Positions 34,588 to 42,626 of a DNA stretch of 64,000 bases are shown one piece after another; the first letter of the stretch is position 1; each line of letters begins with the position of its first letter. The DNA lies in assembly GCA_902168105.1 (NCBI GenBank), contig CABHOY010000075.1:248001-312000 (forward strand), given 5' to 3'. The notes beneath the pieces are model-generated. The model searched no databases. It had not been told where the DNA came from and was given only the letters and a program-made list of their open reading frames with translations. The position numbers were made by a program, and so were the translations under genes. This stretch comes from an uncultured Flavihumibacter sp. (GTDB lineage: Bacteria > Bacteroidota > Bacteroidia > Chitinophagales > Chitinophagaceae).

Positions 34588-35889
34588 ATGGAAGTCGTCG
34601 TCATTATCCTCATCCTTATTCTACTAAATGGCTTATTCTCAATGTCAGAGGTGGCCATGGAATATGCTCGTAAAGCCAGGCTGGAATATCTGGCCAATAA
34701 AGGGGATGAAAAGGCAAAGGCCGCGCTTAAGCTGGCCAGCAATCCGGACAGGTTTATCTCTACTGTCCAGGTGGGAATCACACTTATTAGTATTTTAATA
34801 GGAATATTATCAGGTATTAGCCTCAAACCACGCCTGGTTGAATATATTTCCGGTTATCCACAATTAAATCCTTATAGCGATGGTATTGCCATTACCGTTA
34901 TTGTGGTGGTAGTGACCTATTTTACCTTGGTAGTAGGTGAGCTGGTGCCGAAACGCCTGGGTATTCTCCGGCCGGAAGCGATTGCCAGACAAACGGCAGG
35001 GCCTATGACCTGGGTGTCAATGATCACCTATCCGTTCATCTGGCTGCTGACCATCTTTACCAATTTCCTGGTCAATGTTTTCAATTTGCAGCCATCTACC
35101 GATAATAATGTTACGGAAGAGGAGATCAAGGCGCTGATCAATGAAGGAACAACCGCAGGTGCTATTGAAGAAACGGAACAGGAGATCATTGAAAGGGTGT
35201 TTCACCTGGGAGACCGTAATATTACGTCCCTCATGACACACCGTACGGACATTGTGTATCTTGATATCAGTGATCCCAAACCGGTCATCCGTAGTAAGAT
35301 CATGGAAAGTCCGCACTCGGTCTATCCGGTATGTGATGATGAAATTGACAATATCCTCGGTATTATCTCAATCAAAGATCTTTATATGTCGGCGGCTGGT
35401 TCAGGTCATGAACTGTCGCCTATCATGAAAAAGCCCCTGTTCGTCCCTGAAAATAACTCCGCTTACCAGGTATTGGAGAAATTCAAGGAAACACAGAGCC
35501 ATGCTGCATTTATTGTGGATGAATATGGCACTTTCCTGGGAATGATCACCCTAAACGATATCCTGGAAGCAATTGTAGGGGATATGCCGGAAACCGGACA
35601 GGATGATGACTATGAGATAGTGCGCCGGGAGGATGGTTCCTACCTGGTAGACGGGCAGATTCCTTTTTATGATTTCCTTGCCCGGTTTGACAAGGAAGAC
35701 TGGATGGCAGAGTTTGAACAGGAATTTGATACTATGGCCGGCTTTATCCTGCACCACCAGGAGCATATTCCCAAGATCGGGGAGAAATTTGAGTGGCGGG
35801 GGTTCACTTTTGAAATTATAGATATGGATGCCCACCGCATAGATAAAGTACTGGTGGAAGCGCCGGAAAATGCCGTAGAAGAAGGTTGA
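34588..35889 (+). CDS. CorC/HlyC-type CBS-domain membrane protein (CNNM-like)
   Basis: A 433-residue membrane protein of the so-called hemolysin/CorC family. The N-terminal DUF21 (CNNM transmembrane) domain covers about 1-185, including LLNGLFSMSEVAMEYARKARLE and VVGELVPKRLGILRPEAIA. Two CBS modules lie at about 205-330 (MTHRTDIVYLD, IISIKDLY, AFIVDEYGTFLGMITLNDIL), and a CorC_HlyC domain fills about 340-425. Relatives are linked to magnesium or cobalt efflux rather than haemolysis. It ends the rightward run before the pigment cluster. Confidence 0.92.
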   Translation: MEVVVIILILILLNGLFSMSEVAMEYARKARLEYLANKGDEKAKAALKLASNPDRFISTVQVGITLISILIGILSGISLKPRLVEYISGYPQLNPYSDGIAITVIVVVVTYFTLVVGELVPKRLGILRPEAIARQTAGPMTWVSMITYPFIWLLTIFTNFLVNVFNLQPSTDNNVTEEEIKALINEGTTAGAIEETEQEIIERVFHLGDRNITSLMTHRTDIVYLDISDPKPVIRSKIMESPHSVYPVCDDEIDNILGIISIKDLYMSAAGSGHELSPIMKKPLFVPENNSAYQVLEKFKETQSHAAFIVDEYGTFLGMITLNDILEAIVGDMPETGQDDDYEIVRREDGSYLVDGQIPFYDFLARFDKEDWMAEFEQEFDTMAGFILHHQEHIPKIGEKFEWRGFTFEIIDMDAHRIDKVLVEAPENAVEEG

Positions 35890-35916
35890 TCTGATAAAAG
35901 GGGAAGCACTGTTCTG

Positions 35917-35991
35917 TTACGAATTGTAAATGGCAGATACGTATGATTATCATACCGATAAATTGCGTAGTTCCCCATTTGTGATTCGTAA
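35917..35991. promoter_or_regulatory. Nested inverted repeats upstream of the pigment operon
   Basis: TTACGAATTGTAAATG (35917-35932) is matched in inverted form by CATTTGTGATTCGTAA (35976-35991), 13 of 16 positions. Between them lies a perfect 15 bp palindrome, GTATGATTATCATAC (35941-35955). The outer right arm overlaps the -33 element of the flxA promoter. This is a plausible regulator-binding region or the remnant of a terminator-like structure after the CorC gene. Confidence 0.45.
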
Positions 35992-36010
35992 TTGTTTTTT
36001 GCTAATTTTG
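35978..36010 (+). promoter_or_regulatory. Promoter of the tyrosine ammonia-lyase gene
   Basis: TTTG (35978-35981) and TAATTTTG (36003-36010, full TANNTTTG match) are separated by 21 bases, within the 17-23 range described for flavobacterial promoters. The start codon follows 39 bases later. Confidence 0.55.
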
Positions 36011-36049
36011 AGCACTTTTTTACATAATCAAATAATTTAATTTAAAATA

Positions 36050-37588
36050 ATGGTTGTTTTAGGAAGTAAGGTGCTTTCACTGGACGAAGTGTACCGCGTG
36101 TTATTTAACGGGGAGGAGTTGAGCCTGGAAGAAACCGCTTTACAGCAGGTATCGCACAACTTTGAATTTTTAAAGAAATTTGCAGCCAAGAAGCTTATTT
36201 ACGGTATCAATACCGGCTTTGGCCCTATGGCACAATATCGCATCAGCGAAAGCGACACCCACCAGTTACAATACAATCTAATCCGCAGCCATAGTTCAGG
36301 AGCCGGTAAATATATGCCGCCCCTGCTAACAAAAGGTCTAATGATAGCACGCCTCAGCAGCTTTATGCAGGCGCATTCCGGTGTACATCCTGAGGTGGTA
36401 ACCCTGCTTCGTGACCTGATCAATAAAAACGTATATCCCTGCATATATGAACATGGTGGGGTGGGAGCCAGCGGCGACCTGGTGCAGCTGGCCCATCTGG
36501 CGCTGGTGTTGATAGGTGAAGGTGAAGTGGTATATGAAGATAAATTACGTCCGACTGCCGAAGTGTTTGCCCAGTTAGGTATTAAACCGATGGGTGTGCA
36601 TGTACGTGAAGGACTGGCGGTGATCAACGGTACTTCCGCGATGACCGGTGTTGGACTGGTAAATATCATTGAAGCGAAGAAACTGCTTGGATGGAGTTGT
36701 ATCCTGTCTGCCATGATCAACGAAGTAGTAGAAGCATTTGACGACCACCTGTCCAAAGAGCTGAACGCTGTGAAGCGCCATGTAGGCCAGAACAAGGTAG
36801 CAGCCGCTATGCGCGATATCCTGAAAGACAGTAAGATGATCAGGCATCGTCCTGACCATTTCTATAAAGAAATGGAAGAAGAGATCTTCAAAGATAAAGT
36901 GCAGGAATACTATTCCCTGCGCTGTGTTCCACAGGTGTTAGGTCCTATCTATGATACGCTGGTAGAGGCTGAAAAGATCGTCGTACAGGAACTGAATTCT
37001 GTGAGCGATAATCCGGTGGTAGATCATCAGCAGGAAAATGTATTTCATGGAGGAAACTTCCATGGAGATTATATTTCCCTGGAGATGGACAAGGTAAAGA
37101 TCGCCATCACCAAGTTGTCCATGTTATCTGAAAGACAGCTGAACTACCTCATGAACGACAAACTGAACCATAAGTTCCCTCCATTCATGAACCTGGGCAA
37201 ACTGGGACTGAATTTCGGTATGCAGGGTATTCAGTTCACCGCAACATCTACTGTGGCTGAGAATCAGACATTGTCCTTCCCGATGTATGTACATAGCATC
37301 CCCAACAATAACGACAACCAGGATATTGTGAGCATGGGATGTAATGCAGCATTGATGACAAACCGTGTTATTGAGAACGCTTACGAGGTACTGTCAATCC
37401 AGGTAATGACGATGTTACAGGCTGTTGATTACCTGAACTGTCAGGAGAAACTGTCATCCTTCTCACACCGCATTTACAGTGAAGTAAGGGCAATTTTTCC
37501 TAAATTTATTGAGGACAGTCCTAAGTATAAGGATGCTAAAAAGATCAAAGAATACCTGTTACAGCATGATCCTGAAATAGCATGGTAA
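36050..37588 (+). CDS. flxA: Tyrosine ammonia-lyase, first enzyme of flexirubin-type pigment synthesis
   Basis: A 512-residue aromatic amino acid ammonia-lyase that makes 4-coumarate from tyrosine. The self-formed MIO cofactor comes from Ala140-Ser141-Gly142 in GVGASGDLVQLAHLAL. YGINTGFGPMAQYRI with Tyr51 and VHSIPNNNDNQDIVSMG near the C-terminus are intact. The selectivity region NLIRSHSSGAG closely resembles my recollection of the Flavobacterium johnsoniae tyrosine ammonia-lyase, which prefers tyrosine. Typical histidine ammonia-lyases differ at this place. A tyrosine-derived 4-hydroxycinnamate starter is established for flexirubin in Chitinophaga pinensis. It heads the cluster, with ketoreductase and ketosynthase genes directly after it. 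Confidence 0.9.
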   Translation: MVVLGSKVLSLDEVYRVLFNGEELSLEETALQQVSHNFEFLKKFAAKKLIYGINTGFGPMAQYRISESDTHQLQYNLIRSHSSGAGKYMPPLLTKGLMIARLSSFMQAHSGVHPEVVTLLRDLINKNVYPCIYEHGGVGASGDLVQLAHLALVLIGEGEVVYEDKLRPTAEVFAQLGIKPMGVHVREGLAVINGTSAMTGVGLVNIIEAKKLLGWSCILSAMINEVVEAFDDHLSKELNAVKRHVGQNKVAAAMRDILKDSKMIRHRPDHFYKEMEEEIFKDKVQEYYSLRCVPQVLGPIYDTLVEAEKIVVQELNSVSDNPVVDHQQENVFHGGNFHGDYISLEMDKVKIAITKLSMLSERQLNYLMNDKLNHKFPPFMNLGKLGLNFGMQGIQFTATSTVAENQTLSFPMYVHSIPNNNDNQDIVSMGCNAALMTNRVIENAYEVLSIQVMTMLQAVDYLNCQEKLSSFSHRIYSEVRAIFPKFIEDSPKYKDAKKIKEYLLQHDPEIAW

Positions 37589-37608
37589 CCTACTAAAACA
37601 ATTATCGG

Positions 37609-38337
37609 ATGAAATGTGCTTTAATAACAGGAGGCTCCAGGGGTATAGGAAGGGCGATATGTGTAAAAATGGCGGAGTTGGGATACTATGTAATTGTCAA
37701 TTATAAAGGCAACGAAGCCGCTGCTCAAGAAACACTGGAAGCCGTAAGGGCTAAAGGAAGTGATGGAGAACTGCTGCAGTTCAATGTTGGCAACAACGAG
37801 GAAGTACAGGCCGTGTTAGGAGGCTGGGTAGAGAATAACAAGGAGAAACAGATCCAGGTATTGGTGAATAATGCCGGTATCCGTGAAGATAATCTGCTAT
37901 TCTGGATGAACAGCGACCAATGGAGGAATGTGCTGAACATCAGTCTGGACGGCTTTTTCAATGTGACTAAACAGGTGCTGAACAATATGCTGATGAAACG
38001 TTACGGCCGCATCATCAATATTGTATCCCTGTCAGGTATCAAAGGGCTTCCGGGCCAGACTAATTACTCTGCTGCCAAAGCAGGCGTAATTGGCGCTACA
38101 AAAGCACTGGCGCAGGAAGTAGCCAAACGCGGAGTTACTGTCAACGCTGTTGCGCCCGGGTTTATCAAAACAGATATGACGGCCGAGCTGAATGAAAAGG
38201 AACTGGCCGCACAGGTACCTATGAACCGTTTTGGCACACCGGAAGAAGTTGCAGAAGCTGTTGCGTTTTTTGCCTCTTCAGCATCCTCTTACATTACAGG
38301 AGAGGTTTTGTCTATTAACGGAGGATTGTATACATGA
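37609..38337 (+). CDS. 3-oxoacyl-ACP reductase (FabG-like SDR)
   Basis: A short-chain dehydrogenase of 242 residues. TGGSRGIG at 7-14 binds the nucleotide and NNAG marks the fold. A Ser-Tyr-Lys catalytic set is visible in NIVSLSGIKG and NYSAAKAG, and the C-terminal part reads SYITGEVLSINGGLYT. It should reduce the beta-keto group after each polyene extension round, as the ketoreductase of aryl polyene systems does. The flanking lyase and ketosynthase genes support a pigment role rather than general fatty acid synthesis. It starts 20 bases after flxA. Confidence 0.92.
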   Translation: MKCALITGGSRGIGRAICVKMAELGYYVIVNYKGNEAAAQETLEAVRAKGSDGELLQFNVGNNEEVQAVLGGWVENNKEKQIQVLVNNAGIREDNLLFWMNSDQWRNVLNISLDGFFNVTKQVLNNMLMKRYGRIINIVSLSGIKGLPGQTNYSAAKAGVIGATKALAQEVAKRGVTVNAVAPGFIKTDMTAELNEKELAAQVPMNRFGTPEEVAEAVAFFASSASSYITGEVLSINGGLYT

Positions 38338-38410
38338 TTACAATCAGGGATCAGAAAACGGGCGTTAAATGCAGGTCCGAGTTCTTCATTCCTGGTTTAA
38401 ATTGATTTAT

Positions 38411-39634
38411 ATGAACAGAGTGGTGATCACAGGACTGGGAGTTTATTCCTGTATAGGTAAGAACCTGGACGAGGTACGTGATTCGTTATATAAAGGAAGA
38501 TCCGGTATTATCCTGGACCCGGCCAGGAAGGCTTTCGGCTACCGTTCCGGTTTGACCGGGTATGTAGACCGTCCTGACCTGAAGGGAGTGCTTGACCGCC
38601 GCGCCCGCATGATGATGCCGGAGCAGGCGGAATTCGCTTTTATGAGCACCCGTGAGGCGCTGGAGCAGGCAAAGATCGATCCCGATTATATAGAAAAAAC
38701 AGAGGTGGGACTGCTGTTCGGTAACGACAGCTCGTCCAAACCGGTAGTGGAGGCGACGGATATCATGCGTGAGAAAAAGGATACGATGCTGGTAGGTTCC
38801 GGCTCAGTATTCCAGACCATGAATTCGACCGTAAATATGAACCTGGCCACTATATTCAAGCTGAGAGGTATTAACTTCAGTGTGAGTGCGGCCTGTGCAA
38901 GCGGTTCTCATGCTATCGGGCTGGGATATATGTTTATCCGCAATGGTATGCAGGACTGCGTTGTGTGCGGTGGCGCCCAGGAGATAAACATCTATTCAAT
39001 GGGTAACTTCGATGCGATAGCAGCATTTTCTGTAAGAGAGAATGAGCCGGAAAAAGCAAGTCGCCCGTTTGACCGTGACCGTGATGGTCTCGTGCCAAGT
39101 GGCGGAGGTGCTACTGTGATCCTGGAAAGCCTGGAATCTGCAAAGCGCAGAGGGGCAAATATTCTGGCGGAAGTGATCGGTTATGGTTTTTCTTCTAATG
39201 GCGCTCACATTTCCAATCCAACAATAGACGGGCCGGTACGTTCCTTGCAGATCGCACTACAAGATGCGGGATTACAGGCAAAAGACATTGAATACATCAA
39301 TGCGCATGCGACCAGTACACCGGCAGGAGACGCCAGCGAGGCGGCAGCAATTGATCAGGTGTTCGGCGGATCAAGGCCGCACGTCAGCTCTACTAAGTCT
39401 ATGACAGGACATGAGTGCTGGATGGCTGGAGCCAGTGAGATTGTCTACTCAATGCTGATGATGCAGAATGGTTTTATTGCCCCCAATATCAACCTGGAGA
39501 ATCCGGATGGAGCAGCTGCCAGATTAAATATCAACAATACTACCATTAATAAAGATTTTAATATATTTTTGTCTAATTCTTTTGGCTTTGGAGGTACTAA
39601 TTCATCTCTGATAGTCAGGAAGTGGACTGAGTAA
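38411..39634 (+). CDS. Beta-ketoacyl-ACP synthase, catalytically complete (KS 1)
   Basis: A FabF-type ketosynthase of 407 residues. The ATG at 38411 gives the family start MNRVVITGLGVYSCIG, whereas the open frame back to 38369 adds unrelated residues. The active-site Cys162 is in VSAACASGSHAIG, and the two His are in YINAHATSTPAGD and SSTKSMTGHECWMAGASE. It probably performs decarboxylative condensation in polyene assembly. It is the last gene before a 231-base gap with its own promoter, so lyase, reductase and this synthase may form a separate transcription unit. Confidence 0.92.
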   Translation: MNRVVITGLGVYSCIGKNLDEVRDSLYKGRSGIILDPARKAFGYRSGLTGYVDRPDLKGVLDRRARMMMPEQAEFAFMSTREALEQAKIDPDYIEKTEVGLLFGNDSSSKPVVEATDIMREKKDTMLVGSGSVFQTMNSTVNMNLATIFKLRGINFSVSAACASGSHAIGLGYMFIRNGMQDCVVCGGAQEINIYSMGNFDAIAAFSVRENEPEKASRPFDRDRDGLVPSGGGATVILESLESAKRRGANILAEVIGYGFSSNGAHISNPTIDGPVRSLQIALQDAGLQAKDIEYINAHATSTPAGDASEAAAIDQVFGGSRPHVSSTKSMTGHECWMAGASEIVYSMLMMQNGFIAPNINLENPDGAAARLNINNTTINKDFNIFLSNSFGFGGTNSSLIVRKWTE

Positions 39635-39676
39635 ATAGTTAACTGTCAACACTTTAACACCACAACTGAGGCAATA

Positions 39677-39707
39677 TTTAATATCTGCCCGGATATTTAT
39701 ACCTTTG
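39677..39707 (+). promoter_or_regulatory. Promoter for the second pigment transcription unit
   Basis: TACCTTTG at 39700-39707 matches TANNTTTG fully. TTTA at 39677-39680 lies 19 bases upstream as a weak -33 element. The ACP gene begins about 150 bases later. This is the largest gap inside the cluster. Confidence 0.5.
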
Positions 39708-39865
39708 AGGGACTAATAACAGATGCAAGGAAGGTTGATCAGGTGAACTATCATCGAAGTAAAATTTTAAGGTACAGGGGCCCGGACTAACAGCCAATCT
39801 AAGCGAATATTTTAATTCTGATAATCACGTATATAGCTCAACCTATATCCTAGAGTTACACTGAT

Positions 39866-40123
39866 ATGGACAAACAAGAAATCATACAAATCACGAATGC
39901 ATTCCTCGTTGAGGAATTTGAAGCGGACGGAAACAAGATAACGCCTGATGCCAACCTGAAAGCTACCCTCGATCTGGATAGCCTGGACTACATTGACCTG
40001 GTTGTTGTGATCGAAAATAACTTCGGATTTAAAGTAAATCCTGAGGACTTCCATGGAATAGCCACATTCCAGGACTTTTATGACTACGTGGCTAATCGTA
40101 TCAAACAAAAAGAACTGGTATAA
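39866..40123 (+). CDS. Acyl carrier protein (ACP 1)
   Basis: An 85-residue acidic carrier protein. The phosphopantetheine attachment site is Ser39 in TLDLDSLDYIDLVV. The rest has the four-helix ACP pattern (FLVEEFEADGNKITPD, FGFKVNPEDF). It carries the growing chain or the coumaroyl starter and needs the AcpS-type transferase encoded at 59971. Its TAA shares a base with the ATG of the acyltransferase gene, so the two are translationally coupled. Confidence 0.92.
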   Translation: MDKQEIIQITNAFLVEEFEADGNKITPDANLKATLDLDSLDYIDLVVVIENNFGFKVNPEDFHGIATFQDFYDYVANRIKQKELV

Positions 40124-41013
40124 TGCCTTCCTGGGAGGGGAAATCCAAGGGAAATAAGCTGGGGTACAGTATTTTTATCGGAACATTGCGTTATGGGGGC
40201 GTACTGCCTGCTTATATATTACTAAGGTTTGTTGCCGCATATTATTTTCTGTTCTCTTACAGCTCTTCGCGCCCCATTTTTCAATATTTTCATACCCGGG
40301 TCGGATATGGCTGGTGGCGGTCATTGATTAGTGTTTACCGCAACTATTATGTATTCGGTCAGGTACTGATCGATAAGGTCATCGTAATGTCCGGCGTCAG
40401 GAACAAGTTCACTTTTGAATTCGAAGGTGAGCAATACCTGCGGGAAATTACCGCCGCCGGTAAGGGCGGTATTATGCTTAGCGCCCACCTGGGAAACTGG
40501 GAAGTGGCAGGGCACCTGTTCCGCCGCTTGGAAACGCGCATTAATATTGTCATGTTCGATGGTGAGCATGAGCGTATAAAAAAGTATTTGTCATCGGTGA
40601 CTGGCGAACGTAATGTGAATATTATTGTTATTAAGGATGATTTATCGCACATTTACGCTATTAATGATGCCTTGAGCAACCAGGAGCTTGTGTGCATGCA
40701 TGCAGACAGATTCCTGGAAGGCAATAAAACGGTAACCGCTTCCTTTCTGGGAGCCGATGCCCGCTTCCCGGCAGGACCTTTCCTGCTGGCAGCTACATTT
40801 AGGGTACCGGTATCGCTTGTGTTTGCTTTTAAGGAAACCAACAGGCATTATCATTTGTATGCTACTCAGCCAAGAGAATATCATGGCCGCCGGAGGCAGG
40901 GCGTAGAAACTGCCGTTCAGGACTTTGTACAGGAGCTGGAAGTCATGGTGAAAAAATATCCTGAACAATGGTTTAACTATTACGATTTTTGGGAATTGCC
41001 GGAAGAAAAATAA
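40123..41013 (+). CDS. LpxL/HtrB-type lysophospholipid acyltransferase
   Basis: A 296-residue membrane-associated acyltransferase of the lauroyl/myristoyl (LpxL, HtrB) family. There is a hydrophobic N-terminal segment near 26-46. The catalytic segment is LSAHLGNWEVAGHLF (the family's HX4D/E-like His-Glu pair), with VCMHADRFLEGN and PAGPFLLAATFRVPV further on. Members also occur in aryl polyene clusters and are thought to attach acyl or polyene groups to a lipid. Here it may move the finished chain from ACP to a membrane acceptor. Overlap with ACP 1 supports ACP-bound substrate. Confidence 0.85.
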   Translation: MPSWEGKSKGNKLGYSIFIGTLRYGGVLPAYILLRFVAAYYFLFSYSSSRPIFQYFHTRVGYGWWRSLISVYRNYYVFGQVLIDKVIVMSGVRNKFTFEFEGEQYLREITAAGKGGIMLSAHLGNWEVAGHLFRRLETRINIVMFDGEHERIKKYLSSVTGERNVNIIVIKDDLSHIYAINDALSNQELVCMHADRFLEGNKTVTASFLGADARFPAGPFLLAATFRVPVSLVFAFKETNRHYHLYATQPREYHGRRRQGVETAVQDFVQELEVMVKKYPEQWFNYYDFWELPEEK

Positions 41014-41021
41014 GAGATTTT

Positions 41022-41441
41022 ATGTTCATCCACACCGACAACGTTACAGCATATATACCGCAACGTACACCGATAGTAATGATCAGCGGGATATTGGAAG
41101 TGAAAGATAATATCACCCGTACCGGTTTGCAGATCGCGGCTGATAGCCTTTTTGTGGAAGATGGCGTGCTGAAGTCGCCTGGACTGCTGGAGAACATGGC
41201 CCAGACAGCTGCTGCCGGTGTAGGATATATCGCGCTACAGGAAAATACGCCCGTACCTATCGGTTTCATTGGCGCGGTGAAAGACTTCGAGGTGTTTGAA
41301 TTCCCCCCTGCAGGGTCCTTTATCGAAACAACCACAGAAATACAGAATCAGGTCTTCAACGCTACTATGGTAGCGGCAAAAGTGATCCTGGATGGAAAGG
41401 TAATGGCTCAATGCGAATTGAAAATTTTCATAAACCCATAA
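41022..41441 (+). CDS. Hotdog-fold 3-hydroxyacyl-ACP dehydratase-like protein (DH 1)
   Basis: A 139-residue single hotdog protein, with ATG at 41022 giving MFIHTDNVTAYIPQRTPIVMISGIL. The hydrophobic core helix is LLENMAQTAAAGVGYIAL, and PIGFIGAVKDFEVFEFPPAG follows. It resembles FabZ/ApeP-type dehydratases, with IPQRTPIVMIS taking the place of the usual HRYPFLLVD, so the His usually used for catalysis is not in its normal position. The pairing with a second dehydratase at 51313 resembles the two-dehydratase arrangement of aryl polyene systems. It would create the conjugated double bonds. Confidence 0.75.
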   Translation: MFIHTDNVTAYIPQRTPIVMISGILEVKDNITRTGLQIAADSLFVEDGVLKSPGLLENMAQTAAAGVGYIALQENTPVPIGFIGAVKDFEVFEFPPAGSFIETTTEIQNQVFNATMVAAKVILDGKVMAQCELKIFINP

Positions 41442-41454
41442 AAATCCATTTGTA

Positions 41455-42159
41455 ATGACCACCTTAAAGAAATGCCTGCTGGCAAGCTTTGTTTTAGTAT
41501 TTGTTTGTCTGTCTGCCGGAAATAGTCAGGCGCAGACCCTGAAAGAATTTTTCAGTAACGAATCTACTCCGCTGACATATCTGGGCGTTGACTTCTCTGC
41601 TACCAAAATAGAAGGAGAAACTGCAACTGCCGCAGAGATGATCAACAAGTTCGAACCGATTAACACGGTGATCACTACAGAAGCCAAGAAGTATGACGTT
41701 GCAGGCGCTTTTAAAAGGAGCAGCATAAGCACCTTCCTGGATGCAGTACAGACGATCAACGCGGGAGTTAATCCTACTACCCTCAAGACCAATAACGTTT
41801 CCGACCTCGAAAAAGGTCTGACACCCGCAGATATCGATAAGCATGTCAGGAAGTATGATCTCAAAGGTCAGAAAGGTATCGGACTGGTATTTATCATGGA
41901 TGGTATGAGTAAGACCAATAAGGAGGCTTACGTGTACGCTACACTGATAGACCTGTCTTCCAAAAAAGTACTGTTAACAGAACGCTTTACCGGCAAGGCA
42001 CAAGGCTTTGGTTTCCGTAACTACTGGGCTTATACGATCTATAAAGTGCTGAACTCCATCGATCACGGAAAATATAAGGAGTGGAAGAATAAATCCACCG
42101 CTGCTGCCGAAACAAAAGTAGCTGCTGTAAAGAGTGAGGCCAGCCTGATGGCAAATTAA
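41455..42159 (+). CDS. Secreted protein of unknown function within the pigment cluster
   Basis: A 234-residue protein with a signal peptide (MTTLKKCLLASFVLVFVCLSAG) and cleavage near SQAQ. The mature part has FFSNESTPLTYLGVDFSATK, GQKGIGLVFIMDGMSKTNKEAYVYATLIDLSSKKVLLTE and an Ala/Lys/Thr-rich tail. No domain is recognised. The segment that resembles a small alpha-beta unit (DLSSKKVLLTERFTGKAQGFGFRNYW) is like periplasmic lipid-handling or assembly proteins only in a general way. It lies between the dehydratase and thioesterase genes with 13- and 17-base gaps, so it is part of the operon and may help export or anchor the pigment. Confidence 0.8.
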   Translation: MTTLKKCLLASFVLVFVCLSAGNSQAQTLKEFFSNESTPLTYLGVDFSATKIEGETATAAEMINKFEPINTVITTEAKKYDVAGAFKRSSISTFLDAVQTINAGVNPTTLKTNNVSDLEKGLTPADIDKHVRKYDLKGQKGIGLVFIMDGMSKTNKEAYVYATLIDLSSKKVLLTERFTGKAQGFGFRNYWAYTIYKVLNSIDHGKYKEWKNKSTAAAETKVAAVKSEASLMAN

Positions 42160-42176
42160 TCCGGAAAAATAATAAG

Positions 42177-42626
42177 ATGAGCCCTGTATTGACCGAGAAT
42201 GCGAATATACTTGTAAAGTTCAATGAAGCAGATCCGCTGGGTATAGTATGGCATGGGCATTATATTCGCTATTTTGAAGACGGAAGGGAAGCTTTCGGTG
42301 AAAAATACGGGTTACGTTATCTAGACATTTATAAGGAAGGATATACCGTACCTGTGGTGAATGTGCAATGTAATTACAAACGCTCGCTAAGATATGGAGA
42401 CCGTGTAGTGGTAGAAACTACCTATGTAAATACTGCGGCTGCGAAAATTAAGTTCGAGTACAAGTTGTACAATTTTGTGACAGGTGAGCTGGTAGCTGAC
42501 GGAAGTTCCCTGCAGGTATTCCTGGATGTACCCACGTCAACACTGCAGCTGACCATCCCTCCGTTTTTCGAGAAATGGAAAGCTCAATATGGACAGATCC
42601 TTCCTCCTAATAATGTGAAAAGATGA
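42177..42626 (+). CDS. Acyl thioesterase, 4HBT hotdog family
   Basis: A 149-residue hotdog thioesterase like YbgC/4-hydroxybenzoyl-CoA thioesterase. The catalytic segment is FNEADPLGIVWHGHYIRYFEDGREAF, where Asp in EADPLGIVWH is the expected catalytic acid. NVQCNYKRSLRYGD and FEYKLYNFVTGELVADG follow the family pattern. It would release the polyene acid, or edit wrongly loaded chains, from ACP. The aryl polyene clusters contain a comparable thioesterase. It overlaps the next ketosynthase gene by four bases (ATGA). Confidence 0.88.
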   Translation: MSPVLTENANILVKFNEADPLGIVWHGHYIRYFEDGREAFGEKYGLRYLDIYKEGYTVPVVNVQCNYKRSLRYGDRVVVETTYVNTAAAKIKFEYKLYNFVTGELVADGSSLQVFLDVPTSTLQLTIPPFFEKWKAQYGQILPPNNVKR

